From contig NZ_FQYR01000008.1 in NCBI RefSeq assembly GCF_900141815.1, positions 1 through 64,000 of the forward strand: 64,000 nt of DNA, written 5' to 3'. Shown here one piece after another: positions 9,125 through 18,327 of the stretch (its first letter is position 1; the number at the start of each line of letters is the position of its first letter). Source of the DNA: Rubritalea squalenifaciens DSM 18772 (GTDB lineage Bacteria > Verrucomicrobiota > Verrucomicrobiia > Verrucomicrobiales > Akkermansiaceae). The position numbers and the translations under genes are program-made. The notes below the pieces were generated by a model. The model did no database searches, was not told the DNA's origin, and worked only from the letters and a program-made list of their open reading frames with translations.

Positions 9125-10291
9125 TTAGTGAGACTTACAGAATTCCTCAAATCGGGTAAGACCTTCATTGAGAACATCCAGAGTCGTGCAGTAGCTGAGT
9201 CGGATGCAGTTGTCGTTTCCGAAGGCAATGCCAGGAACGGCGGCCACGCGATAGCGGTTTAGAAGCTTGTCACAGAGGTTGACGGAAGTCATGCCCAGCT
9301 GCTCACAGTTGACGAGGAAGTAGAATGCGCCCTCAGGCTCTACTACGCTGACATTTGGAATGGCAGCGAGTCTGGCGTACATGAACTGGCGACGAACGTC
9401 GTACTCAGCTCTGAGGTCTTCGATGAAGGTGCTTTCTTCCTTGAGAGCAGCCAAAGCACCGTACTGAGAAAATGTACAAGCATTGGAAGTGGTGTGCCCC
9501 TGAAGATTGGCAATCGCCTCAGCGATCTCCTTGGGAGCCGCAGTGTAACCAACACGCCATCCAGTCATGGAGTATGCCTTGGAGAAGCCACCGATGGTGA
9601 TGGTCAGGTCGTATAGTTCCTTGCTGAGGGAAGCGATGCTGACGTGCTTGGCTTCACCATAGATCAGCTTTTCGTAAATTTCGTCGGAAAGAATGATGAT
9701 GTCCTCCATGAGAGCGACTTCACCAATCGCGCGAAGCTCTTCTTCTGTGTAAACTGCGCCTGTAGGGTTACCCGGGGTGTTCAGAATGATCATCTTCGTA
9801 CGGCCAGTCATGTTAGCCTCGAATTCCTCAGGAGTGATCTTCCAACCATTTTCTTCCTTGGTTTCTACGATCACTGGCTCACCACCAACCAAGCGCACCA
9901 TTTCCGGATAAGATACCCAGTATGGAGCAGGAATGATCACTTCGTCACCTTCTTCAATGATGGCCATAATGGCATTCATGCAGGAATGCTTGGCACCGCT
10001 GTTGACCGAAATCTGACGAGGATCGTAATCGATGCCGTTCTCATCCTTCAGTTTTTCAGCAATGGCCTCACGAAGCTCAGGAATACCTGCAGCAGGTGTG
10101 TACTTGGTTTTACCTTCCTGAATGGCCTTGATGCAGGCTTCCTTGATGAATTCAGGTGTATCCATTTCTGGCTCGCCGCCTGCGAGTCCGTAGACTTCCT
10201 CACCCCTTGCCTTCATTGCCTTAGCTTGATTCGTGATGCTAAGGGTCAGGGAAGGAGAGACTTTTTCGATACGTGATGATATGCTTTCCAT
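9125..10291 (-). CDS. Pyridoxal-phosphate aminotransferase, aspartate/aromatic type (class I)
   Basis: 388 residues, the normal length for class I aminotransferases of the AspB/AatA kind. These transfer the amino group between aspartate (some also prephenate or aromatic amino acids) and 2-oxoglutarate. Visible motifs are NPGNPTGAVYTEEEL, the DEIYEKLIYG segment that contacts PLP, and SGGFSKAYSMTGWRVGY with the PLP-binding lysine in FSKAYSM. The C-terminal arginine lies in CIRLSYC. It is preceded by 186 bp with no gene and ends at a strong terminator, so it is probably monocistronic. Whether it uses aspartate or prephenate cannot be read from sequence alone. Confidence 0.93.
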   Translation of the reverse strand: MESISSRIEKVSPSLTLSITNQAKAMKARGEEVYGLAGGEPEMDTPEFIKEACIKAIQEGKTKYTPAAGIPELREAIAEKLKDENGIDYDPRQISVNSGAKHSCMNAIMAIIEEGDEVIIPAPYWVSYPEMVRLVGGEPVIVETKEENGWKITPEEFEANMTGRTKMIILNTPGNPTGAVYTEEELRAIGEVALMEDIIILSDEIYEKLIYGEAKHVSIASLSKELYDLTITIGGFSKAYSMTGWRVGYTAAPKEIAEAIANLQGHTTSNACTFSQYGALAALKEESTFIEDLRAEYDVRRQFMYARLAAIPNVSVVEPEGAFYFLVNCEQLGMTSVNLCDKLLNRYRVAAVPGIAFGNDNCIRLSYCTTLDVLNEGLTRFEEFCKSH

Positions 10292-10477
10292 ACTAGCTGC
10301 TGTTAAAAATATAAACGTTCCGCCAGGAGGCGAAGCAACAGTTAGATGGAAAACGTCAACTCCCCCTCCGGAGTTGATGCATTAATGACCTCATCCTACC
10401 CAGCTTGCAAGTGAAATGGGCAGCATTGCAAAATTATCATGCCAGCTTCATGAAAACTGACCAATCGCGGCCATGGA

Positions 10478-11317
10478 CTAGCGTTTTTTGGCGCGAGCTC
10501 CGACCCACTTCCCTTTGGTCACGACTTGACTAAACTCGAGGCCATTCTGCTCAGCGACAGCTTTGGTAGCTTCCCATTGATCCTTGAGAATACCAGATAT
10601 CACCAGATCTCCGCCAGAAAGCATGGCCTTCACAATCGTCGGAAACGCTTCTTGCAGGATAGAGGAGAATAAGTTTGCAGCTACGACTTCCCATTGCCTC
10701 TCTGGAGTCCACTTGAGAACGTCCTTCTCCAATACTTTGATGCCTTTGATCTCGTTCAATTTCAAATTCTGCTTAGAGACCCTGACGGCCTGAGGATCAA
10801 AATCGTGGGCTTCCGCAGCCTTGGCTCCCATCATTTTGGCAGCAATCGCCAGCACGGAGGTCCCACAACCGAGGTCCAGCATCTCCCACTCAGTCCCTTT
10901 GCGTTCGCGAGCAATATCGACGAGAAAGCGCAGGCAGGTAGATGTTGTCGCGTGATCACCAGTACCGAAGGCCATCTCCGCAGGCATCTTGATCAAATGT
11001 CTCTTCGGATATTCCTCTTGGAGCTGAGAGATTACCTCCTCATCGCGGCTTCCACTGATAATGATAGCATCACGGATTTTCAAAGGAGGCTTGGCCACCT
11101 CATTGATTGCCGCCCAATTCTCCATCTTCAATTGACGAACGGAACCGCCAAATTGCTTTTGGATAACCAGAGCTTCCTCCTTACTCTCACAGTAGATCTG
11201 AACACGGATACTCTTTCCCCCCTTGATCTCATCGATCACGCTATTCGGGTTGCCATAGAAACGCTCTTCCCATGCATCGAGCCATTTAACGGAGGATAAT
11301 TTGGACCAGTGCCACAT
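10478..11317 (-). CDS. prmA: Ribosomal protein L11 methyltransferase PrmA
   Basis: 279 residues from the chosen ATG at 11317 (MWHWSKLSS). The frame stays open upstream to a TTG at 11380, but homologues begin with a W-x-W-K-type segment like this one. PrmA trimethylates L11 with S-adenosylmethionine. The family signature appears as MPAEMAFGTGDHATT, followed by the SAM-binding motif EMLDLGCGTSVLAIAA and VVAANLFSSIL (the NPPF/NIL-like motif IV region). The C-terminal GDLVISGILKDQ is typical. The FGTGDH form differs slightly from the common FGTGTH. The neighbours give no functional hint. Confidence 0.92.
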   Translation of the reverse strand: MWHWSKLSSVKWLDAWEERFYGNPNSVIDEIKGGKSIRVQIYCESKEEALVIQKQFGGSVRQLKMENWAAINEVAKPPLKIRDAIIISGSRDEEVISQLQEEYPKRHLIKMPAEMAFGTGDHATTSTCLRFLVDIARERKGTEWEMLDLGCGTSVLAIAAKMMGAKAAEAHDFDPQAVRVSKQNLKLNEIKGIKVLEKDVLKWTPERQWEVVAANLFSSILQEAFPTIVKAMLSGGDLVISGILKDQWEATKAVAEQNGLEFSQVVTKGKWVGARAKKR

Positions 11318-11432
11318 ATCTTTGGCTTTTAGACCCAGCGCAATCAGGAAACAAGCCGAATAACGTCGGCACCTGCGCAATTATAGAGAAAAATGGCCCA
11401 GACCTCACTCCACTCAGATAACACCATGGCCA

Positions 11433-14159
11433 TCAAGGACTCAGTACCACCCTGTAGAATCTTTGCGGATCTCTGGATTGAGGCAGGATATAGCTGGTCG
11501 AGGAACCTGCCGCAGCTGCCGGGACAGTCGCGATGGGCGTCTCCGGCCAGGTAGTGAGTGAGTCACTACTGTAGATCGCATAAGTAGCACCCGGCTTGGA
11601 TGGCCAAGTGACGGACCAGCCCTGTAGAGAATCCCCGGAGAGGGTGCCTAAAAAGTCGCTAGCTCCACTCAGCGGGTCAGTTCCCGTCCTCAACTCATCC
11701 CCATCATTGGTGCTATCTCCATCCGTATTCTCATTGTCAGGATTCGTCTCCCCAGCATCTATCAGACCATCTAAATCTGGATCCTCATTCGTATCAGCCA
11801 GACCATCTTCATCCACATCCACAGACGGGTCGTTTGGGATTGAGATCACATTTCCATTCGGAGCACTGGTACTGATTGTCGGCTTCAGCGCCCCAGCACT
11901 CCCCCAGGTTGCGTCCAACTTTTGAGCCAAAGCACGCGCCAGTTTCATGGTGGTTTCCGGCTCGCTGCTCGCCAAGTCAGTCGTTTCGCTTGGGTCATTG
12001 GCCAAGTTGTATAGCTCGTGGCTGTTCGTCTGATAGTTGTAGATGAGCTTCATGTCTCCCTGACGAATCCAGGAGAAATAATCACTGCGGTGTTTGTGAG
12101 GGTAGTGCACGACAATCTCCTGTGGCCGATGAGACCCTGCTGCACCACTCAAATAGGAACTCAGATCATGACCGTCCTCGCCAAACTCCAGGCTCGTATC
12201 TACCCCGGCGACACCAAGTAGAGTCGTGGGAATATCCCAAGTGGTAACGATGTCCGTCTCAACACTATTTGCAGGTATAGGCAAAGCCTGCTGAAAGGTA
12301 TTGGAACTATCAGGTCGCGCCCAAGTTACGATCATCGGAATACGGCTCCCGCCCTCCCACTTGGATCCCTTCTTACCACGCATCGGCCAGTCCGAGAATG
12401 AACCGCTTGGCAGCCCATTGACTGTGGTCGCGGGAGAATCACTTCCATTGTCTCCTACCAGAATAATGAAAGTGTCTTCCGCTACTCCCAGATCGATCAG
12501 CTTTTGCCTGATAGCTCCCACAGCAATGTCCATCCCCTCGACCTGGGTGGCAAAACTCGCGTGTGTGCCATTAACAGCTGAACTGTAGTCACCAGATGCA
12601 TCCGGATTGGTCGTAAACGGTGCGTGTACGGCATAAAAACTCATGTGTAAAAAGAAGGGACGACCTTCATTGACGGCGTTCTCCACAGCCTTGTTCGCCT
12701 CCATAGAAAGTGCACGTGTGAGGTAAAAAGATCCATCGTAGCCCTCAAGACCGGGAAGTCCGCCATAGCCAGCGGTACCGATGTAGTTTGACGGTGGGTG
12801 CCCCCAGCGGCCACCGGCGATGTTTACGTCAAAACCAATATCTTGCTGAATATCCACCGATGTCTGAGCAAAGTGCCCCTTGCCCACATGGATGGTACGG
12901 TAGCCAGCACCACCGAGCAACTCCGGCAAAGTCACATCTGAGGCTCCAATACCACCGGTTCGCCAGTTCGCCGGAGATCCACTACCTCCTCCCCCAACCC
13001 AATCACTCACTCCGTGGCGGGCGCTGTTACGCCCAGTCATGATACCACAGCGCGTCGGGCTGCAGACGGTCTGCGCATAGGCAGAGGTGAACCTCATACC
13101 CTGGGAAGCTAGTACTTCCATATTGGGGGTCTGGTAGAACTCGTTAAAATTGTATGCAACCGGATTCCCCCCGGAATCTAGGTTAAACGGCACAGAGGTG
13201 TCATGCGGGCCAAAGTCATCGACCACAAACAGCACGATATTCGGGCGAGCTGGTCCGCTGAGAATCTCCAGAGTTTGCTGCACAGTTCCTAGATCGTTTG
13301 TAGCACTGAGCGTGAAGGTAGTCGTTTCAGAGATGACAACACTGGTTGAACCGTCACCATTGCTGGTAACAGAGGTCACATCTCCCGGCCCCGGAGTGAT
13401 GGACAGACTGGTGGCATCACTTGTCTCCCAGAGCAGATTGATCGTGGAACCTGCGGTAGCGTAACTCTTGTCCGCAGTGAAGGAATGGATCACTGGCAGC
13501 GATGGCAGATCATTCTGCCCGGTCAGGGTGATCCCGTCAAAACTCGCATAGGCGCCTCCGCTGGAAAGATTGTTCATCGTAATCTCCAGTGTGTATTCCC
13601 CGGCCTCGATCGTTGTGCCAGTAAGATCAAAGCTAATGGAGTGAAGGGTCCTGTCTCCATAGGATTCCGTGACTGAACCTGTAACAGGAGAACTCAGAGA
13701 GCCTCCACTGAGCGTATATCTTAGGTCTGATGCATACACCTGTGCTGCGCCTGAACTACTGGTGTGGCCAGCCTTCACCACGAGACTCGTCAGATCCCAA
13801 TAGCTGCCAGAATCCACGGTGAAATTGACGCTGAATCCCCGCTTGGATGCTGCTGGTGAAATATTCAGGTTATGATTGATCACCACCATATCCTCATCAG
13901 CTACATTGGAGCCACTGCGGGCTACGGCAAAGCCACCACCTGGACTGATCGCAGTCAGTCCAGAAACACTGGAGATCCTCGGATCCTTCACCCAATCCGT
14001 GATGTTTACTGATGCGCTACCTGTCGAGTTATCCAGATCCCCCGTGAGAACGGCGGCTCCGGTATTCGCATCAAAATTCGAACTAATAAGCGTATCAGCT
14101 ACAGCTGGCATGACCGCGCATAGCAAGGTAACAATGAAAGTATATATGGAGTTCTTCAT
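11433..14159 (-). CDS. Secreted S1-family sulfatase with N-terminal beta domains and C-terminal Ca-binding repeats
   Basis: 908 residues with a signal peptide (1-21, cleavage after AVA). Residues about 22-215 form a beta-sandwich-like domain and 220-300 an Ig-like domain (TFTLSATNDLGT). The sulfatase domain starts at PNIVLFVVDDFG (metal-binding DD at 314-315). Cys366 in CSPTRCGIMTGR is the residue expected to mature to formylglycine. A further metal motif is LVGDNGSDSP. The tail has Asp-rich thrombospondin-3-like loops (DVDEDGLADTNEDPDLDGL) and ends in a beta region (FYRVVLSP) common in exported Verrucomicrobia proteins. It probably removes sulfate from marine polysaccharides outside the cytoplasm. 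It needs a formylglycine-generating or anaerobic maturase encoded elsewhere. Confidence 0.93.
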   Translation of the reverse strand: MKNSIYTFIVTLLCAVMPAVADTLISSNFDANTGAAVLTGDLDNSTGSASVNITDWVKDPRISSVSGLTAISPGGGFAVARSGSNVADEDMVVINHNLNISPAASKRGFSVNFTVDSGSYWDLTSLVVKAGHTSSSGAAQVYASDLRYTLSGGSLSSPVTGSVTESYGDRTLHSISFDLTGTTIEAGEYTLEITMNNLSSGGAYASFDGITLTGQNDLPSLPVIHSFTADKSYATAGSTINLLWETSDATSLSITPGPGDVTSVTSNGDGSTSVVISETTTFTLSATNDLGTVQQTLEILSGPARPNIVLFVVDDFGPHDTSVPFNLDSGGNPVAYNFNEFYQTPNMEVLASQGMRFTSAYAQTVCSPTRCGIMTGRNSARHGVSDWVGGGGSGSPANWRTGGIGASDVTLPELLGGAGYRTIHVGKGHFAQTSVDIQQDIGFDVNIAGGRWGHPPSNYIGTAGYGGLPGLEGYDGSFYLTRALSMEANKAVENAVNEGRPFFLHMSFYAVHAPFTTNPDASGDYSSAVNGTHASFATQVEGMDIAVGAIRQKLIDLGVAEDTFIILVGDNGSDSPATTVNGLPSGSFSDWPMRGKKGSKWEGGSRIPMIVTWARPDSSNTFQQALPIPANSVETDIVTTWDIPTTLLGVAGVDTSLEFGEDGHDLSSYLSGAAGSHRPQEIVVHYPHKHRSDYFSWIRQGDMKLIYNYQTNSHELYNLANDPSETTDLASSEPETTMKLARALAQKLDATWGSAGALKPTISTSAPNGNVISIPNDPSVDVDEDGLADTNEDPDLDGLIDAGETNPDNENTDGDSTNDGDELRTGTDPLSGASDFLGTLSGDSLQGWSVTWPSKPGATYAIYSSDSLTTWPETPIATVPAAAAGSSTSYILPQSRDPQRFYRVVLSP

Positions 14160-14323
14160 ATCTCAGTGAAGCAGATTGAAGGGCGATACAAGATGCCGCT
14201 ATTTCCTGCTACCTACTCAGAACACCTGCCTCAAAAGTGTGACGATCTAACTGTGTCCGCAGAGCACACCGCGCCACGCATAGACAAAAAAAGGGGCTCT
14301 TCATCAAAGATTGGTGTAGACCC

Positions 14324-14355
14324 AAAAAAACAGGCTTAGGAATGATCCTAAGCCT
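14324..14355 (-). terminator. Rho-independent terminator after the tRNA-Gly pair
   Basis: Arms AGGCTTAGGA (14332-14341) and TCCTAAGCCT (14346-14355) enclose a 4-nt loop. Seven A on the plus strand at 14324-14330 give a U-run on the minus-strand transcript. Confidence 0.85.
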
Positions 14356-14366
14356 TGAAAATTTAA

Positions 14367-14441
14367 TGGAGCGGGTGATGAGATTCGAACTCACGACATC
14401 GACCTTGGCAAGGTCGCGCTCTACCACTGAGCTACACCCGC
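14367..14441 (-). tRNA. tRNA-Gly (GCC anticodon), copy 1
   Basis: 75 nt including the encoded CCA. The acceptor stem is GCGGGTG/CACCCGC, the D-arm starts TAGCTCAGTGGTAGAGC, the anticodon loop CTTGCCAAG carries GCC, and the T-arm has GAGTTCGAATCTC. It is identical to the copy 45 nt upstream in transcription order. Confidence 0.97.
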
Positions 14442-14486
14442 GTTCCTGATTATGTTTTTTGCCTTGGCGCTTCCCTTTGCAGGGAG

Positions 14487-14561
14487 TGGAGCGGGTGATG
14501 AGATTCGAACTCACGACATCGACCTTGGCAAGGTCGCGCTCTACCACTGAGCTACACCCGC
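14487..14561 (-). tRNA. tRNA-Gly (GCC anticodon), copy 2
   Basis: This is a sequence-identical tandem copy of the downstream tRNA-Gly, with CCA encoded. The two are separated by 45 nt with no terminator and share the terminator at 14324-14355, so one precursor transcript is likely. Confidence 0.97.
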
Positions 14562-14732
14562 TTGTTGCGCTGCGGCGGAGCGCTTTCTACACGACAGGCT
14601 GCTCCGCACAAGTATTTTTTGCTAAAAAATCACTCTTTTTTTGGATCCCCTAGCAGTCATATTTGCAACTTATTCATAAATCCGAACAAACGCGCTGGAC
14701 GGCAGCCGCCCTCGTGACCTAACCTTCGCCCT

Positions 14733-14864
14733 ATGAAGTCCTGTCTCTTCATTGTCATCATCCTTCTCGTGCTAGTTTGCTTCCTTGGAACTGGTGGTCT
14801 CATCTATGTGACGAGCATCAATACCAAGGCAGAAACTCCAGGCACCGAGAAAACCGCACAATAG
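14733..14864 (+). CDS. Small single-pass membrane peptide (43 aa)
   Basis: A 43-codon frame starts at ATG 14733. Residues 4-28 (CLFIVIILLVLVCFLGTGGLIYV) form one membrane helix, followed by a short polar tail (NTKAETPGTEKTAQ). It is followed about 60 nt later by a clear bidirectional terminator, which supports a transcribed unit. I know no named family. A small membrane regulator or accessory peptide is possible; a chance frame cannot be excluded. Confidence 0.5.
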   Translation: MKSCLFIVIILLVLVCFLGTGGLIYVTSINTKAETPGTEKTAQ

Positions 14865-14924
14865 TCCAGAATATAAACCGGACCAGATATTTCATCTCTG
14901 GCTCATCCCCACCCCTAAAATGAA

Positions 14925-14961
14925 AACGCCTCCCCGCACGAAGCAGAGAGGCGTTATTTTT
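14925..14961. terminator. Bidirectional terminator between the 43-aa peptide gene and pnp
   Basis: Arms AACGCCTC (14925-14932) and GAGGCGTT (14948-14955) are flanked by an A-run on the left and TATTTTTT on the right. The hairpin can therefore end the plus-strand small gene and the minus-strand pnp transcript. Confidence 0.85.
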
Positions 14962-14985
14962 TGATCAGATACGAGCTAGCTAAGC

Positions 14986-17115
14986 TTAAGCTTCTGCTGG
15001 CTCTTCCTGCTTGGCTTCACGAGAAGCAGCACGGAGAGACATCTTCACGCGGCCTTTGTCATCGATACCGATGCACTTGGCGGTGACTTCGTCGCCAACG
15101 CTGACAACGTCTTCAGTCTTCTCTACGCGGCCTTCAGCAAGCTCAGAGATGTGGATGAGTCCATCCTTACCAGGAAGCACTTCCATGAAGGCGCCGAACT
15201 TGGTGCAGGAAACGATCTTGCCTGTGTAAGTCTTACCGACTTCCACTTCAGCAAACATCATTTCGATCATCTCCTTCGCGCGGTTGAGGCTCTCAGCCTT
15301 GGAAGCATAGATATTTACAGTACCGTCGTCATCGATGTTCAGTTCAGCACCAGACTCAGCCTGGATACCTTTGATGTTCTTACCACCAGGGCCGATGAGC
15401 ATACCGATCTTATCTGGATCGATTTTGACGGTCTCGATACGAGGAGCGTGCTCAGAGATAGACTGGGTCTCGCTGATGACAGAAAGCATCTTATCGAGAA
15501 CTAGACCACGACCATCGCGTGCCTGATGAATAGCCTCTTCAAGGATGGAGAGAGGAAGGCCTGGAAGCTTGAGGTCGAGCTGGTAACCAGTCACACCCTC
15601 TGGAGTACCACAGAGTTTGAAGTCCATGTCACCGTAGAAGTCTTCGGAACCGATGATGTCCAGAAGCGTGTTGTAGCGCTTGAGGTTACCATCGTCATCG
15701 AAATCTGTTACCAGACCTACGGAGATACCGGAAACTGGGCGCTTCAGTGGAACACCTGCCCCCATGAGAGACATGGTACCCGCACAAACTGTCGCCATGG
15801 AAGAGGAGCCATTGGACTCGAGAACCTCGGAAGTGGTACGAATGGCGTATGGGAACTCAGACTCGGATGGGATCACTGGCTCGATGGAGCGCTCAGCGAG
15901 TGCACCGTGACCGATCTCACGACGGTTCAGGCCACCCATGCGACCGCACTCACCCACTGAGAATGGTGGGAAGTGGTAATGAAGGATGAAGTGCTTGCTG
16001 TCTTCACCACCGGCATAGTTATCGAAGTACTGACGCTCTTCTGCTGGAGCGAGAGTCGTTACCGCGAGGGCCTGAGTCTCACCACGGGCGAACAAAGCGG
16101 AACCGTGAACGCGTGGAAGAAGACCTTCTTCAGCGAAGAGTGGGCGGAGATCGCCAGGTGTACGGCCGTCAGCACGCTTACCTTGATCGAGAATGGAGAT
16201 ACGGAACGCCTTCTTCTGAAGGAATTCGAATGCCTGCTCGATTTCGAAGTCTGTTACTTCTGGGTTACGCTCCTTGATAGCAGCTTCTACTTCGTCACGA
16301 AGTGCGCCTACCTTCTTACCGCGCTCAACCTTGGAAGCGGCATAGATAGCATCTTCGATACGGTCACCTGCGATTTCGTAGGCGATGTCGAGAAGGTCCT
16401 GCTTGGCGTTGCAAACTTCGAATTCACGAGTTGGCTTACCTGCGAGCTTCACGAGCTCTTCCTGAGCAGCGATGAGCTTCTGCACGTTCTCCTGGGCGAA
16501 GTGAAGCGCCTTGATGAACTCCTCTTCTGGAATCTCATCAGCAGCACCTTCAATCATGATCACGTCGGTCTTATTACCCACGTAGACGAGGTCGAGATCG
16601 CTCTCTTCACGCTCTTCAAACGTCGGGTTCACCACGAACTGACCGTCGATACGGCCAACGCGCACGGCACCGATAGGGCCTGCGAATGGGATGTCGGAAA
16701 TAGCCAGTGCTGCAGAAGCACCGTTCATGCTGAGGATATCAGCATCGTTCACACCGTCAGCACTCAGAAGGAGAGCGATGATCTGGGTGTCGTAGAGGTA
16801 TCCCTTAGGGAAAAGTGGACGCAGAGGACGGTCAGTCATGCGGCAAGTGAGGATCTCCTTCTCGGTAGGACGACCTTCACGCTTGAAGTAGCCACCAGGG
16901 AAAACACCTGCGGCTGCAGCCTTTTCTTTGTATTCAACGGAAAGAGGGAACCAAGTCTGCCCCTCTCTAATCTTGGTCTGGGACACTGCTGTCACCAGGA
17001 TAACGGTTTCACCGCATTGCACGGTCACGGCACCGTCTGCCAGTTTTGCCATCTTACCTGTTTCGAAGGTAATGGTATTCGAGCCGACCTGGCTCGTTAC
17101 TTTTTGTATATTCAT
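14986..17115 (-). CDS. pnp: Polynucleotide phosphorylase
   Basis: 709 residues from ATG 17115 (MNIQKVTSQVG). The frame is open 38 codons further upstream, but that extension is unlike the family. PNPase degrades RNA 3'-5' phosphorolytically and can add tails, as a cytoplasmic trimer. Two RNase PH domains are visible: the first from FETGKMAKLADGAV, the second after RADGRTPGDLRPL, with the catalytic-side segment DFKLCGTPEGVTGYQLDLK. KH (IGMLIGPGGKNIKGI) and S1 (GKTYTGKIVSCTKFGAFMEV) domains follow. It lies downstream of rpsO in the classical rpsO-pnp order, and an intervening hairpin may limit read-through. Confidence 0.98.
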   Translation of the reverse strand: MNIQKVTSQVGSNTITFETGKMAKLADGAVTVQCGETVILVTAVSQTKIREGQTWFPLSVEYKEKAAAAGVFPGGYFKREGRPTEKEILTCRMTDRPLRPLFPKGYLYDTQIIALLLSADGVNDADILSMNGASAALAISDIPFAGPIGAVRVGRIDGQFVVNPTFEEREESDLDLVYVGNKTDVIMIEGAADEIPEEEFIKALHFAQENVQKLIAAQEELVKLAGKPTREFEVCNAKQDLLDIAYEIAGDRIEDAIYAASKVERGKKVGALRDEVEAAIKERNPEVTDFEIEQAFEFLQKKAFRISILDQGKRADGRTPGDLRPLFAEEGLLPRVHGSALFARGETQALAVTTLAPAEERQYFDNYAGGEDSKHFILHYHFPPFSVGECGRMGGLNRREIGHGALAERSIEPVIPSESEFPYAIRTTSEVLESNGSSSMATVCAGTMSLMGAGVPLKRPVSGISVGLVTDFDDDGNLKRYNTLLDIIGSEDFYGDMDFKLCGTPEGVTGYQLDLKLPGLPLSILEEAIHQARDGRGLVLDKMLSVISETQSISEHAPRIETVKIDPDKIGMLIGPGGKNIKGIQAESGAELNIDDDGTVNIYASKAESLNRAKEMIEMMFAEVEVGKTYTGKIVSCTKFGAFMEVLPGKDGLIHISELAEGRVEKTEDVVSVGDEVTAKCIGIDDKGRVKMSLRAASREAKQEEPAEA

Positions 17116-17300
17116 CTTATTTCTTTTCGTTCTTTCGTCTGCCTCCGCGGTCTTCATCCACCCATTCATCCATGAAGGGGCAGGCTGTCGCGGATTTTCT
17201 TCTTTTAACCGACAACACCAGAGAAGCATACATCCGCGTCTCTGGTGGTAACTTGTCAGTCAGGAAATGCAGTCAATGACAGTGGATCATGCATCCCCCT

Positions 17301-17330
17301 AAAAGTGGAAAAGCCACGGAATCCCGTGGC
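17301..17330 (-). terminator. Terminator/attenuator between rpsO and pnp
   Basis: Arms GCCACG (17313-17318) and CGTGGC (17325-17330) with a 6-nt loop are followed on the minus strand by TTTTCCACTTTT. It lies 20 nt after the rpsO stop and could terminate rpsO or partly attenuate pnp. Confidence 0.7.
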
Positions 17331-17349
17331 CAATCCTTTAAAACTTAAC

Positions 17350-17607
17350 TTAGCGGCGAAGACCAAGGCCTTTAATAACCTTCTGGTAACGCTCTTCGTT
17401 GTTAGCTTTGAGGTAATCAAGCAGCTTACGGCGGCGTGCTACGAGACGAAGGAGACCGCGGCGGCTGGAAACGTCCTTCTTGTGAGTGCCAAGGTGATCG
17501 GTAAGATCAACGATGCGCTGGGTAAGAAGGGCAACTTGATAGTCGGCACTACCGGTATCACCTTCGTGAAGCTGGTAGTCTGCTGGATTGATTTCTTTTT
17601 TGCTCAT
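17350..17607 (-). CDS. rpsO: 30S ribosomal protein S15
   Basis: 85 residues, slightly shorter than the usual 88-89. S15 binds the central domain of 16S rRNA and nucleates platform assembly. Diagnostic stretches are [35 protein letters not shown] and [12 protein letters not shown]. It is followed by a hairpin and then pnp, the conserved order in many bacteria. It is divergent from ndk, with about 190 bp between the starts holding both promoters. Confidence 0.98.
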   Translation of the reverse strand: MSKKEINPADYQLHEGDTGSADYQVALLTQRIVDLTDHLGTHKKDVSSRRGLLRLVARRRKLLDYLKANNEERYQKVIKGLGLRR

Positions 17608-17795
17608 TTTGAATGTATGTGTTCAGGACCAGCCTTCATGGCCAGACCTCCCTGCTTCGGGACGCGGAAGAGAATCACAACCAGAGCAAAATGCAAGGGA
17701 TTTCTCTCCTGACACAGGCATTCCCCGCTCATCCTGACGATTTTGCTTTGCATTCACACTTGTCACTGAGCGTCATCTTCGGTAATGCCCACCGC

Positions 17796-18221
17796 ATGGC
17801 AACAGAAACCACACTTATACTTTTCAAGCCTGACTGCGTTCAAAAGAACCTCTCCGGCTCCGTCCTTGATCGCTTCCAAAAAGAAGGCCTCACCATCCGT
17901 GGCATCAAAATGATGACCCTCAGCGACGAACTCCTCGCTGAGCATTACGCTCACGTAGCAGACAAGCCGTTCTTCCCAGAGATCGTTGCCTTCATGCAGA
18001 AGACTCCAGTGATCGCACTCGCTCTCGAAGGTGAAAACGCCATCGGCCGCGTTCGCGACCTCCTCGGCCCAACCAACTCCAAGGAAGCTCCTGCCGGCAC
18101 TATCCGCGGCGACCTCGGCGAAGACATGATGACCAACGTCTGCCACGCCTCCGACGGCCCAGAAACTGCTGCTGCTGAACTCAAGCGCTTCTTCAACGAA
18201 GGCGAGATTTTCAGCTACTAA
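17796..18221 (+). CDS. ndk: Nucleoside diphosphate kinase
   Basis: 141 residues from ATG 17796 (MATETTLILFKPD). The frame is open to 17613, but the extension is not Ndk-like. Ndk transfers phosphate from NTPs to NDPs through a phosphohistidine. The active-site histidine lies in NVCHASDGPETA, a small variation of the usual N-x-x-H-G-S-D. KPDCVQKNLSGSVLDRF and RDLLGPTNSKEAPAGTIRGD are typical. It is monocistronic, with a terminator 30 nt downstream. Confidence 0.97.
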   Translation: MATETTLILFKPDCVQKNLSGSVLDRFQKEGLTIRGIKMMTLSDELLAEHYAHVADKPFFPEIVAFMQKTPVIALALEGENAIGRVRDLLGPTNSKEAPAGTIRGDLGEDMMTNVCHASDGPETAAAELKRFFNEGEIFSY

Positions 18222-18250
18222 GTTAGCACAATCTTCTTAACATTAAGCCA

Positions 18251-18283
18251 TGCGCCAGCTGAATATTCACTGGCGCATTTTTA
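18251..18283 (+). terminator. Rho-independent terminator after ndk
   Basis: Arms TGCGCCAG (18251-18258) and CTGGCGCA (18270-18277) are followed by TTTTTATT. Confidence 0.9.
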
Positions 18284-18327
18284 TTGTTACCTGCTAGCAC
18301 AGAAAGAGACCTGAAGGGCTTGAATCT

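Noticed and set aside
14209-14547. 112-codon minus-strand frame over the tRNA-Gly genes with an internal peptide repeat
   Set aside because: The repeat MVERDLAKVDVVSSNLITRS is just the two identical tRNA genes read as protein.
14367-14561. Tandem identical tRNA-Gly genes as a possible attachment site or repeat element
   Set aside because: Tandem identical tRNA copies are common, and no integrase or partial tRNA fragment is nearby.
15973-17175. 400-codon open frame on the plus strand opposite pnp
   Set aside because: It mirrors the pnp coding frame, has no family resemblance and no initiation context. It is an antisense shadow.
17613-17795. N-terminal extension of ndk upstream of 17796
   Set aside because: The extension is unlike any Ndk and overlaps the rpsO promoter region.
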